This document shows, one piece after another, positions 7,743-14,081 of a stretch of DNA of 21,316 nt. Source of the DNA: an uncultured Bacilli bacterium (GTDB lineage Bacteria > Bacillota_I > Bacilli_A > RF39 > UBA660); the NCBI GenBank assembly GCA_944363995.1, contig CALVVV010000017.1, positions 1-21,316 on the forward strand. The letters run 5' to 3'. The position numbers and the translations under genes were made by a program. Each line of letters starts with the position of its first letter. Position 1 is the stretch's first letter. The notes under the pieces are model-generated. The model searched no databases. It saw only the letters and a list, made by a program, of their open reading frames with translations, and had not been told where the DNA came from.

Positions 7743-8768
7743 TTACATTTTATTAGTTACATATTCTAAAATATTAAAATATTCTACTTTATTATTAGTT
7801 GATGTTGGATATTCGTTATAGTTTCCAATATCATTATATTCAGTTATATTTTTATCTTCAATTATATTTTCAAAACAATCTATAATTGTTTTGCCATATT
7901 TATTCATAAATTCTTCTTTATTTCTTGTTGCAACATAAACTTTTAATTTATTATCTAACATATTTTTAAGTTCTAATATAAGTGGCATATTATCAATATT
8001 ATCTAAATAATAAGTCATTTCTATATTATTATTAACTAATTGATTAATCATAATATTACTGATGTTATTTAAACCTAATTTATTGATTACAAATATAGCT
8101 GTTTTAGATTCAATATTCATTAAATCAATATCATTACCACATAAATTATTTAATAATTGTTCTCTTAAACAATAAGTATTTAATTTTTGTTTCATTACTG
8201 ACACAATACTTTCTCTTGTATCATTTGGAGCATAAACGATTCCTGAACCAGATTTATAAATAATATCAGTTATGTCTAAATTATCAAAATATTTTTTTAT
8301 AATAATTGTATCCTCTATCTTATTACTTCCTAAAGAAAGCATAGTTTGAATACTTCCTAAATTAATTTCTTTAATACTTGCTTCTTTAAATAATATTAAG
8401 GTAAGAGCTGTAAAATAATCAGCTGAAGAATTTTCCCAAAATGGATCAATATTAGAATTATCTGTTTTAAATATTTCCAATCCTAATTCAGTAATAGATT
8501 CAATAGTTTTATCCATATTACCATTTTTATAATAATTATATGGTACCATTAATGGATTAAAACTATTACTTTTAGAAGTATCTTTTAAATTTAATACATA
8601 TACTTTATATCCTTTATCATCTAATTCTTTTTTAAATGTTTTATAATATTCTTCCTTTTCATCTAATATAAATAAATTTTCTTTATTTGTAATTGATTTT
8701 TTTAATTCACCAAATAAAATTCCTCTTGTTTTACCACTATTAATTTTTCCTATTATCAAATTTGTCAT
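7743..8768 (-). CDS. Soluble VirD4/TraG-like P-loop ATPase
   Basis: This 341-residue protein resembles the nucleotide-binding core of VirD4/TraG coupling proteins. Visible blocks in order are Walker A GKINSGKT (7-14), LFILDEKEEYY (matching the usual DPKGELY), YKVYVLNLKDTSKSNSFNPL, DPFWENSSADYFTALTLILF and a distal TYYLDNIDNMPLI followed by KVYVATRNKEEFMNKYG. In coupling proteins the distal block is a Walker B ending in DE; here it reads DN, so hydrolysis may be impaired. The N-terminal membrane segment of coupling proteins is absent, and no relaxase or other type IV secretion gene is nearby. The ATG at 8768 is preferred over the one at 8774 because it lies 7 nt from AGGAGG. The merR stop codon overlaps this ribosome binding site, so the genes are co-transcribed. 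Function unknown. Confidence 0.6.
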   Translation of the reverse strand: MTNLIIGKINSGKTRGILFGELKKSITNKENLFILDEKEEYYKTFKKELDDKGYKVYVLNLKDTSKSNSFNPLMVPYNYYKNGNMDKTIESITELGLEIFKTDNSNIDPFWENSSADYFTALTLILFKEASIKEINLGSIQTMLSLGSNKIEDTIIIKKYFDNLDITDIIYKSGSGIVYAPNDTRESIVSVMKQKLNTYCLREQLLNNLCGNDIDLMNIESKTAIFVINKLGLNNISNIMINQLVNNNIEMTYYLDNIDNMPLILELKNMLDNKLKVYVATRNKEEFMNKYGKTIIDCFENIIEDKNITEYNDIGNYNEYPTSTNNKVEYFNILEYVTNKM

Positions 8769-8779
8769 TTTCATTCCTC

Positions 8780-9169
8780 CTAATATAAACTTTTAATTTT
8801 GATATTTTTATTTGTTTTTTCTTCTTTCTTTTTACCTATTTTACCATCAATTATATTACTTCTTAAAGTATCTAATTTTTTAATAGATTCTTTTTTATTT
8901 TCTATTTCTTTTAATAATTCATTTTTCTTTTTTAAAAATAAATCATTACTAAAATTATCCCAACTATTTTTTATTTCTTCTAAAGAAAAACCAATTTTTT
9001 TTAATTCATTGATAAGTTTTAAATCATCTAATTGTTCCATTGTATAATAACGATAATTAGTAAATAAATCTACTTCCTTTGGTTTAAATAAATCTATATC
9101 ATCATAATACCTAAGTGTCCTTATTGATATACCTGAAATATTGGAAAAATCTCCTATTTTATACAGCAT
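8780..9169 (-). CDS. MerR family transcriptional regulator
   Basis: The 129-residue protein begins with the MerR winged helix: YKIGDFSNISGISIRTLRYY (3-22), then the wing TNYRYYTMEQ and the second helix pair LKLINELKKIGFSLEEI. A coiled-coil dimerisation helix follows (about 75-110), then a short basic tail. No effector-binding domain or cysteine metal site is present, so the inducer cannot be predicted. The GTG at 9178 is part of the ribosome binding site AAGGTGAT; the ATG at 9169 is the better start. It sits between the 53-residue gene and the VirD4-like gene. The upstream promoter at 9398-9428 has MerR-type architecture, so this protein is likely its regulator. A second, extended -10 promoter lies just before merR. 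Confidence 0.9.
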   Translation of the reverse strand: MLYKIGDFSNISGISIRTLRYYDDIDLFKPKEVDLFTNYRYYTMEQLDDLKLINELKKIGFSLEEIKNSWDNFSNDLFLKKKNELLKEIENKKESIKKLDTLRSNIIDGKIGKKKEEKTNKNIKIKSLY

Positions 9170-9198
9170 AATAATCACCTTATTTTTAGTACATTAAA

Positions 9199-9207
9199 AT
9201 TATATCA
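9199..9207 (-). promoter_or_regulatory. Extended -10 promoter before merR
   Basis: Minus strand TGATATAAT, TATAAT at 9199-9204 with TGn at 9205-9207. No convincing -35. It could give basal expression of merR independent of the regulated upstream promoter. Confidence 0.45.
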
Positions 9208-9215
9208 TATATATT

Positions 9216-9377
9216 TTAATTATGAAAATCATATGGTTTTCTATTTAATGTTAAAACTTTAACTTTTTGTTTAACATTAGGTTCTTCTACTTTATTTCTT
9301 TCTATTATATTTGGTAACTCATTTAATAGAAAATTTCTCATATTTTTAAGCATAATTATTTGTTCTTTTTTACTCAT
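9216..9377 (-). CDS. Small basic protein, 53 residues, first gene of the merR operon
   Basis: The ATG at 9377 sits 5 nt from a strong ribosome binding site, GAAGGAGGG, and opens a 53-residue frame ending at TAA 9216-9218. The protein starts MSKKEQIIMLKNMRNFLLNE, is probably helical in its first half, and is Lys/Asn-rich with the C-terminus NRKPYDFHN. No membrane segment or cysteine is seen. I do not recognise a family. Reality is supported by the ribosome binding site, the MerR-type promoter 20 bp upstream of the start, and the 46-bp gap to merR. It could be a small effector, a target of the regulator, or a leader peptide. Confidence 0.7.
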   Translation of the reverse strand: MSKKEQIIMLKNMRNFLLNELPNIIERNKVEEPNVKQKVKVLTLNRKPYDFHN

Positions 9378-9397
9378 AGTATCCCTCCTTCACTTAA

Positions 9398-9428
9398 ACT
9401 ATAACACTCTAGTTAAGTAGAGAGTCAA
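9398..9428 (-). promoter_or_regulatory. MerR-type promoter and operator
   Basis: Minus strand -35 TTGACT (9423-9428) and -10 TATAGT (9398-9403) are separated by 19 bp instead of 17. The spacer is filled by a dyad: on the plus strand ACACTCTA (9404-9411), centre GTTAAG, TAGAGAGT (9418-9425), with 7 of 8 positions complementary. An over-long spacer with an internal dyad is the hallmark of promoters that MerR proteins activate by twisting DNA. The merR gene is the second gene downstream. Confidence 0.75.
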
Positions 9429-9440
9429 TACTAAATAATT

Positions 9441-9475
9441 AAAAAATAAGTAGTTAACCTTTAATCTACTTATTT
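9441..9475 (-). terminator. Rho-independent terminator, probably for the Nudix gene
   Basis: Arms AAATAAGTAG (9444-9453) and CTACTTATTT (9466-9475) form a perfect 10-bp stem with a 12-nt loop. On the minus strand the stem runs into six T before AATT. It lies about 97 bp after the Nudix stop. Confidence 0.65.
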
Positions 9476-9500
9476 ACTAACTTTATAATACATTTGATTC

Positions 9501-9555
9501 TTATTTAAATCTTACTTAAATCTTACTTAAATCTTGCTTAAATTCTACTTAATTT
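9501..9555. repeat. Five tandem 11-bp repeats
   Basis: Units TTATTTAAATC, TTACTTAAATC, TTACTTAAATC, TTGCTTAAATT and CTACTTAATTT run head to tail between the Nudix stop and its terminator. Two units are identical and the others drift. The period is close to one DNA helical turn. Confidence 0.7.
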
Positions 9556-9571
9556 AATATCTATTTATTAC

Positions 9572-10063
9572 TTAAAATTCATTATTTATATATTTTAAAA
9601 AATAATCAGTAGAAGATTTTACAGCTTGTTTTTCTATCAATAATTTTTGCCAATCTTCTACAGTTACCCATTTTGCATCTTGTACCTCATTATCATTAAA
9701 TTTTAAGTCTTTTATATTTATATTTTGTTTTAATACCCATACATCAACATAATCTTTTTCTCTTTTGTAAGATGCAATTAATTCTAAATTATCTATACTT
9801 GGAGTAATATCCAATTCTTCTTTTAATTCTCTAAAAACTGTTTCAATGCTAGTTTCACCGGCAATACAAGCTCCGCCTGTATTAGTCCACATATTAGGAA
9901 ACTTTTTTCTATTTGCACTTCTTTGTTGAATCAATATTTCATTTTTGGCATTAACAATCCATATATGAATTGATAATCTATATTTGCCATCTGGTACAGC
10001 ATTTCTTTCACACGTTTCTCCTATAAGTTCTTTTCTATTATTTAATAAATCTACTAATTCCAT
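9572..10063 (-). CDS. Nudix hydrolase, IPP-isomerase-like (YfcD type)
   Basis: The 163-residue protein has the Nudix box GGACIAGETSIETVFRELKEELDI at about 63-86. All metal-binding residues (E, R, E, EE) are present; only the late Gly is replaced by Asp. Preceding residues (LSIHIWIVNAKNEILIQQRS, KFPNMWTNTGG) match the branch related to isopentenyl diphosphate isomerase, but the length and the missing isomerase residues point to a YfcD-like hydrolase of unknown nucleotide or sugar substrate. Start fixed by AAAGGAAGG. It has an extended -10 promoter and lies behind the veg terminator, so it is a single-gene unit. Confidence 0.88.
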   Translation of the reverse strand: MELVDLLNNRKELIGETCERNAVPDGKYRLSIHIWIVNAKNEILIQQRSANRKKFPNMWTNTGGACIAGETSIETVFRELKEELDITPSIDNLELIASYKREKDYVDVWVLKQNINIKDLKFNDNEVQDAKWVTVEDWQKLLIEKQAVKSSTDYFLKYINNEF

Positions 10064-10091
10064 TTTAACCTTCCTTTCAAATTATATATTT

Positions 10092-10100
10092 ATTATATCA
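10092..10100 (-). promoter_or_regulatory. Extended -10 promoter of the Nudix gene
   Basis: Minus strand TGATATAAT, TATAAT at 10092-10097. The upstream stretch is a T-tract from the previous terminator and no -35 is clear. Confidence 0.5.
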
Positions 10101-10106
10101 TTTTAT

Positions 10107-10141
10107 AAAAAAAAGACTATATAAAATATTTTATAATAGTC
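10107..10141 (-). terminator. Rho-independent terminator of yabG-veg
   Basis: Outer arms GACTAT (10115-10120) and ATAGTC (10136-10141) enclose a further AT-rich self-complementary core, giving a long stem. Eight T follow on the minus strand (10107-10114). Confidence 0.8.
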
Positions 10142-10205
10142 GTGTTATGTTTTATTGGTTAAATATATTAATTTTAAATTTTCATAAATGATTTTACCAA
10201 TTTAT

Positions 10206-10415
10206 TTAATAATCAATTTTAATTGTTTTAGTTATCACATCAGTATAAGTAAATGATTTTTTACAATTATTATTTAATTCAACTAAGAATACATTTTCAT
10301 ATAATTCTTTAATAGTTACTTTATATTTTTCATATTTATTTCTTCCTAAATTATATTTGATAGTTACTTCTTCTCCAATATAGTCATTTAGTTTACCTCT
10401 TACTTGCCCTATCAT
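10206..10415 (-). CDS. veg: Veg family protein (DUF1021)
   Basis: The 69-residue protein matches Veg: VRGKLNDYIGEEVTIKYNLG at the start, ELYENVFLVEL in the middle and SFTYTDVITKTIKI at the end, the single small beta-barrel of the family. It is shorter than B. subtilis Veg (86 residues) at both ends. In Bacillus Veg stimulates biofilm gene expression through SinR and is highly transcribed. Its ATG overlaps the yabG stop codon (ATGA, 10412-10415) and only a poor ribosome binding site precedes it, so translation is probably coupled to yabG. In B. subtilis yabG and veg are neighbours with separate promoters, so this fused arrangement is notable. Confidence 0.85.
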   Translation of the reverse strand: MIGQVRGKLNDYIGEEVTIKYNLGRNKYEKYKVTIKELYENVFLVELNNNCKKSFTYTDVITKTIKIDY

Positions 10416-11191
10416 CTTGGATACCCCGTATACATTGTTCCTTTAGTAATAACGCCACCTATACCATTTTTGCCATACTTTGTTTTTTCAATTATATCTT
10501 TTAAATCAATATCTTTTCTAACATCTGATAAACTCATTTTAGTTGCTATTATAGCTGGATCTAAAGCATGAATATTTACTCTTTTTGGAGAAGAAGCAAA
10601 ATTAGCACCTGCTTTTATTAATTCTTCATAATCAGATTGACAAGCACCAGCAATTATAATTAATTTGTCATGACTTTTTTCAAATTTTCTAGCTTCTTTA
10701 ATCGCTTTGACAAAATTATTACTATTTTTATAAGCATTTAAATTATTCTGACTACCCTTTTTCTTATAATAAGCATCATGCCCTGTTATAACTATGATAT
10801 TAGGATTATATTCTTCTAGCCAATCTTTAATATATAAAGGAACATTTTCTTCAGTTTCATTTATTCCCATTGCCCAAATATTTGCTTCTTTATAGTAATC
10901 TAAACATCTATTTAAATAATCTAAGTCACTATCGATATGTAGTATCTTACCAGGAATATAAAAATAGTCATCTCTACTTAAATTTATATCTGGTTTAATT
11001 CTTTCTTCAAATTCTTTATTTTCTTCGTCAATTTTATCAAATTTCACCAGATCTTCTTTATTACTATCTGCTATCAACCTAATATTTAAACCTTTCAAAT
11101 AATAAATATCATCAATAATATCAGTTATAACAAAAACAGTATCATTATTGTATGATTTTCTAGTCACTAAATCTCCTATATCAAAATTCAT
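10412..11191 (-). CDS. yabG: YabG sporulation-specific protease
   Basis: YabG processes spore coat proteins during late sporulation in Bacillus and acts on coat and germination proteins in Clostridium. The protein aligns over its whole length: N-terminal FDIGDLVTRKSYNNDTVFVI, then YFYIPGKILHIDSD, VITGHDAYYKKKG (H138), AGACQSDYEELIKAGANFAS with the probable catalytic Cys184, and RVNIHALDP (H208). Using the ATG at 11191 (ribosome binding site GGGTGAT) gives 259 residues, a little under the Bacillus length because the region around 50-75 is shorter. A longer reading from 11218 has no ribosome binding site. The upstream sequence fits a mother-cell sigma factor better than sigma-A. This is the strongest sign in the window that the organism, or its recent ancestor, forms spores. 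Confidence 0.95.
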   Translation of the reverse strand: MNFDIGDLVTRKSYNNDTVFVITDIIDDIYYLKGLNIRLIADSNKEDLVKFDKIDEENKEFEERIKPDINLSRDDYFYIPGKILHIDSDLDYLNRCLDYYKEANIWAMGINETEENVPLYIKDWLEEYNPNIIVITGHDAYYKKKGSQNNLNAYKNSNNFVKAIKEARKFEKSHDKLIIIAGACQSDYEELIKAGANFASSPKRVNIHALDPAIIATKMSLSDVRKDIDLKDIIEKTKYGKNGIGGVITKGTMYTGYPR

Positions 11192-11206
11192 ATAATCACC
11201 CACGTA

Positions 11207-11234
11207 ATTATATGTCATTAATAATAAAAATATT
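11207..11234 (-). promoter_or_regulatory. Possible sigma-E/sigma-K type promoter of yabG-veg
   Basis: Minus strand -35-like AATATT (11229-11234), 14-bp spacer, CATATAAT (11207-11214). This resembles the sigma-E pattern (ATATT, 13-15 bp, CATACAnT) and the CATA start of sigma-K -10 elements. It would leave a leader of only about 10 nt before the ATG, and the region is AT-rich, so the match may be chance. Confidence 0.4.
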
Positions 11235-11363
11235 AAAATAAATTTAAATACTTAAAATTAATTTTAGTATAAGATTTAGTTGGACTGATACATTAAATAC
11301 AATCAAATATGATACCATTTTCAACTTATATATTTCTATAATAAACTATTTTAATCAATTAAC

Positions 11364-12956
11364 TTAACCAATTCTAAAAGCTGGGGCCACCCCATATGAG
11401 TATCTAGCAAAATTGTTATTCCAATCACCTGAAGTATTCACAAGGTAGAAAGCACTACTATAGCTAGAGCCAGCCGCGCGCAGCCACCAATAATTTGCAC
11501 TTCCTTGGTATGTTTTTACTGCACCAGAATAGAGATCTGTAGTTACTCCGTTATTTTTATAATAATCTAATTGTCTTGTATAATCAATACCAGTGTCAGA
11601 AATAGTAGCCGATGGTTCAAGTGCTCTTGTTTGAATACTACTCTCATCTCCCCATACTTCTTTTGTTGATAGTAAATATAATTTATCAGTTGATGTAAAA
11701 TTAGAAGATTCTTCACTTCCATGACCTGAAACTGAATATGTATTAATTATAACATTTTTTAAATCACTTGGTAAGGTATTATATATATCGTTATTTACAA
11801 AATTATACATTTCACTAGCTGGCCATCCTCCTAAATTAGTATCACTTGAATTCATACCATGTGTAGTTATGATATCAACAAACTCTACTACAAAACCACA
11901 TGCTGTTTGACTAAATCCTTCGGTTGAACATTCTGCTGGCGTTGAATTATTAGCTATTCTTACCGTATAAGTTCCGGCATAGTCACCGGTTAATGTTACC
12001 TCTTTTTCATCTCCTACTTTATAATAATTAGAAACAGTTCCTGATTTTACTAGTGTTGCTATTGTTTCCCATGAATCTTCTGCAAATGATATTTGCGTTA
12101 TTATTTTAATAATTCTTCTTTTAACAGCACAATTGTTATTACTATCACAAGCTTTATATTCAATTATTTTATCATTAGGTTTTGTGTCAAAGCCACTTAC
12201 TTCTATATCTATCATTTCTCCACTATTATCAGTAACAGAAACACCATCCATAACATCAAAACTACTCAGTTGACTGGCAGTTAAATTTACATTATCAGGA
12301 ATAACTAAATTGGGAGATGTAGTATCCCTTACAATAATTATTCTAGTAATATTAGTAGTATAACCATTATCAGTTGCACTATATATAGCTGTATAAGATG
12401 TAAACTTACTTGTATCTATACTTCCTATTTCAGTATTGTTTTCTTGATAAGTAATATTAACTGGTAAAACATTACCATTCTTAGAAAATGCTTCAGCACT
12501 CTTTTCATTGTAATCACTATTAATTTCAACAAATTCCAAATGACTACCGTTTAAAATTATTGTTGGGGCATTTTCATTAAATTCATCAGTTATGTTACTA
12601 CCACTTTCTTCATCGACAGTAAAAATATAATTATTATTTTTAAACATGATAGTTATAATTAAATCATTAGGAATCAATTCACCAGTTCTAGGATTTCTTG
12701 TATCTAATGGTATATCGCCAGATTGTTTTAAAGATAATAAAGTTACAGTTATTGTTTCACCATCTTTAGTAGGTAATAAATTAATATTTTTATAAGCCCA
12801 TTTTTCCGCAGCTAATTTTATTTCTTCGATTTGAGAATTATATAATTTTTCTTTGCCATTTTTAATACTCATACTAACTATTGGTAAAGTAATTAATGCA
12901 ATAACAGCTAAAATTATTAATACCCCTAGTAATTCAACCAAAGTAAAACCCTTCAT
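11364..12956 (-). CDS. Prepilin-like protein with Ig-like domains and a C-terminal DUF6273/C-lectin-like domain
   Basis: The 530-residue protein opens with a class III (type IV prepilin) signal: MKGFTLVELLGVLIILAVIA, with cleavage expected between Gly3 and Phe4 and the conserved Glu at +5. A pilin head follows (about 31-118), then two Ig-like segments resembling DUF5011 (about 130-212, ending RDTTSP, and 214-287, with SVTDNSG). The C-terminal domain (about 293-530) is of DUF6273 type: SWETIATLVKSG, YKVGDEKEVTL, GGWPASEMYNFVNN, then WWLR at 490-493 and a final GVAPAFRIG where the family usually has GVRPA. The last 41 codons differ sharply in base composition and codon ending (see the 11367-11489 entry). 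It is probably displayed at the cell surface, but no pilus assembly gene is in the window. Start fixed by TAGGTGAT; a clear promoter lies upstream. Confidence 0.88.
   Translation of the reverse strand: MKGFTLVELLGVLIILAVIALITLPIVSMSIKNGKEKLYNSQIEEIKLAAEKWAYKNINLLPTKDGETITVTLLSLKQSGDIPLDTRNPRTGELIPNDLIITIMFKNNNYIFTVDEESGSNITDEFNENAPTIILNGSHLEFVEINSDYNEKSAEAFSKNGNVLPVNITYQENNTEIGSIDTSKFTSYTAIYSATDNGYTTNITRIIIVRDTTSPNLVIPDNVNLTASQLSSFDVMDGVSVTDNSGEMIDIEVSGFDTKPNDKIIEYKACDSNNNCAVKRRIIKIITQISFAEDSWETIATLVKSGTVSNYYKVGDEKEVTLTGDYAGTYTVRIANNSTPAECSTEGFSQTACGFVVEFVDIITTHGMNSSDTNLGGWPASEMYNFVNNDIYNTLPSDLKNVIINTYSVSGHGSEESSNFTSTDKLYLLSTKEVWGDESSIQTRALEPSATISDTGIDYTRQLDYYKNNGVTTDLYSGAVKTYQGSANYWWLRAAGSSYSSAFYLVNTSGDWNNNFARYSYGVAPAFRIG
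11367..11489 (-). other. Candidate diversity-generating retroelement variable region
   Basis: Codons 490-530, from WWLR to the end, form a compositional island. By hand count 55 of 120 bases (11373-11492) are G or C, about twice the surroundings. Eleven successive codons (Ala495 to Leu505) end in C or T, and codons rare here (CTG, CGC, GCG, GGC, GTG, GCC) cluster. NNY codons following WWLR and a closing G/C-rich block (GGGGTGGCCCC, 11379-11389) are what adenine-directed mutagenesis of AAY codons would leave. No template repeat or reverse transcriptase is visible in the window. Confidence 0.5.
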
Positions 12957-12972
12957 TATATCACCTATAATA

Positions 12973-13001
12973 ATTATATATGTTTGTTACAATATAGTCA
13001 A
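12973..13001 (-). promoter_or_regulatory. Sigma-A promoter of the prepilin-like gene
   Basis: Minus strand -35 TTGACT (12996-13001), 17-bp spacer, -10 TATAAT (12973-12978). The -35 overlaps the stop codon of the upstream DUF421 gene. Confidence 0.8.
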
Positions 13002-13624
13002 TTAATTTCATTTTTTTTAATTATATAGGTTTTATCTTTTGTATAGAATGCATAAAAAACTTCGTTTAATTTTAATTTATTTTTATTTAATATATTATAA
13101 ACCCAATCAATATCCTTATTCATATTTTTAACAGTGTCAACATCTATTACACCATCTAAAATAATTGGCATAGGATAAATATTATCATTAAAAATAGATA
13201 ATTTTCCATTATTTTCTAATATTGCATATTTAATTTCATCTAAACTTTTTATTCCTTGTTCTCGTAATTGTGATATTAAATCATCTAAACTATAACGTGT
13301 TTTTTGCATTTGTTTAAAATTAATTTTACCTTGATTAACTAAGATTTGTGGACTACCATCTATAAATTTACGAAAAGTATTACTTTTTAAAGTTAATATG
13401 CTTAAACCAACTTGAATAATAACTAATAAAGTTATAGGGACAATTGAAACAAAAATTGAACGATTATTTTCCTCAATACACATAGCCGCTAATTCGGCAA
13501 TCAAAATTGATACAATTAAATCAATTATACTTAATTGTCCAACTTCTTTTTTTCCCATTACACGATAGCAAATAATAATAAAAAAATATAATATAAAAGT
13601 TTTAATTATAATATTTAAATACAT
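12998..13624 (-). CDS. DUF421 membrane protein (YetF/YdfS family)
   Basis: The 208-residue protein has three N-terminal hydrophobic helices (about 5-20, 33-49 and 57-78). The family signature RVMGKKEVGQLSIIDLIVSILIAELAA lies between and within the first two. The cytoplasmic part contains LVNQGKINFKQMQKTRYSLDDLISQLREQGI and a second beta domain ending near residue 200. DUF421 proteins occur in many copies in spore-formers; their biochemical role is not settled. Start fixed by TAGGTGAT. It is transcribed divergently from the YrzE-like gene with 74 bp between the starts; no good -35/-10 pair was found for it. Confidence 0.9.
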   Translation of the reverse strand: MYLNIIIKTFILYFFIIICYRVMGKKEVGQLSIIDLIVSILIAELAAMCIEENNRSIFVSIVPITLLVIIQVGLSILTLKSNTFRKFIDGSPQILVNQGKINFKQMQKTRYSLDDLISQLREQGIKSLDEIKYAILENNGKLSIFNDNIYPMPIILDGVIDVDTVKNMNKDIDWVYNILNKNKLKLNEVFYAFYTKDKTYIIKKNEIN

Positions 13625-13698
13625 TTTATCACCTATTCAAATTATGATTAATGTTCTAAAATTTTATACAAAAACATATTAATTATTAGGTGATAAAT

Positions 13699-14070
13699 GT
13701 GTTTTTTATTAAAAGATTTGGAAAATCTTTATTAATTAGTTTATTATTTTTGTTAATTTTAACATTGTTTATAACAATTTTAAATTATGTTGGTGTACTT
13801 AATTTATATATTGTCAATATCTTTTCATATGTTACACCTTTTATTTCTTTATTCATAGGAGGACTGTTAATGGGAAAAAGTTGCCTAAATAAAGGATGGT
13901 TGGAAGGTATAAAATTTGGTGGACTTTGTGTTTTAATATTTATTATATTTAATTACCTAGCTTTTAATGTTTTATTTAACATTACAAATATCATTTTGTA
14001 CGTTATTACATTAGGTGCTAGTATCTTAGGAAGTATAATTGGAATTAACTTAAAAAATGGTGAAAACTAA
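13699..14070 (+). CDS. TIGR04086/YrzE-like small membrane protein
   Basis: The 123-residue protein is almost wholly hydrophobic, with four predicted transmembrane helices (roughly 8-30, 38-58, 68-90 and 95-115), and the polar loop MGKSCLNKGWLEGIKFGG between helices 2 and 3. Length, topology and the Gly-rich second half (GLLMGKS, LGASILGSIIG) match the TIGR04086 family. Its B. subtilis member YrzE lies next to yajC and tgt, and here the gene is also beside tgt, though convergent with it. The GTG at 13699 is preferred; the in-frame GTG at 13690 is inside the ribosome binding site AGGTGAT. Function unknown. Confidence 0.7.
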   Translation: MFFIKRFGKSLLISLLFLLILTLFITILNYVGVLNLYIVNIFSYVTPFISLFIGGLLMGKSCLNKGWLEGIKFGGLCVLIFIIFNYLAFNVLFNITNIILYVITLGASILGSIIGINLKNGEN

Positions 14071-14081
14071 TCACCATTTTT
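14053..14081. terminator. Bidirectional terminator between the YrzE-like gene and tgt
   Basis: Arms AAAAATGGTGA (14053-14063) and TCACCATTTTT (14071-14081) form a perfect 11-bp stem with a 7-nt loop. T-runs exist on both strands. Both stop codons, TAA at 14068-14070 (plus) and TAG at 14067-14069 (minus), lie in the loop. Confidence 0.85.

Noticed and set aside
7743..8768. Part of a conjugative element
   Set aside because: No relaxase, VirB4, VirB6, integrase or attachment site is visible; one VirD4-like core is not enough.
9501..9555. Short regular repeats as a CRISPR array
   Set aside because: Units are 11 bp and directly adjacent with no spacers, and no cas gene is present.
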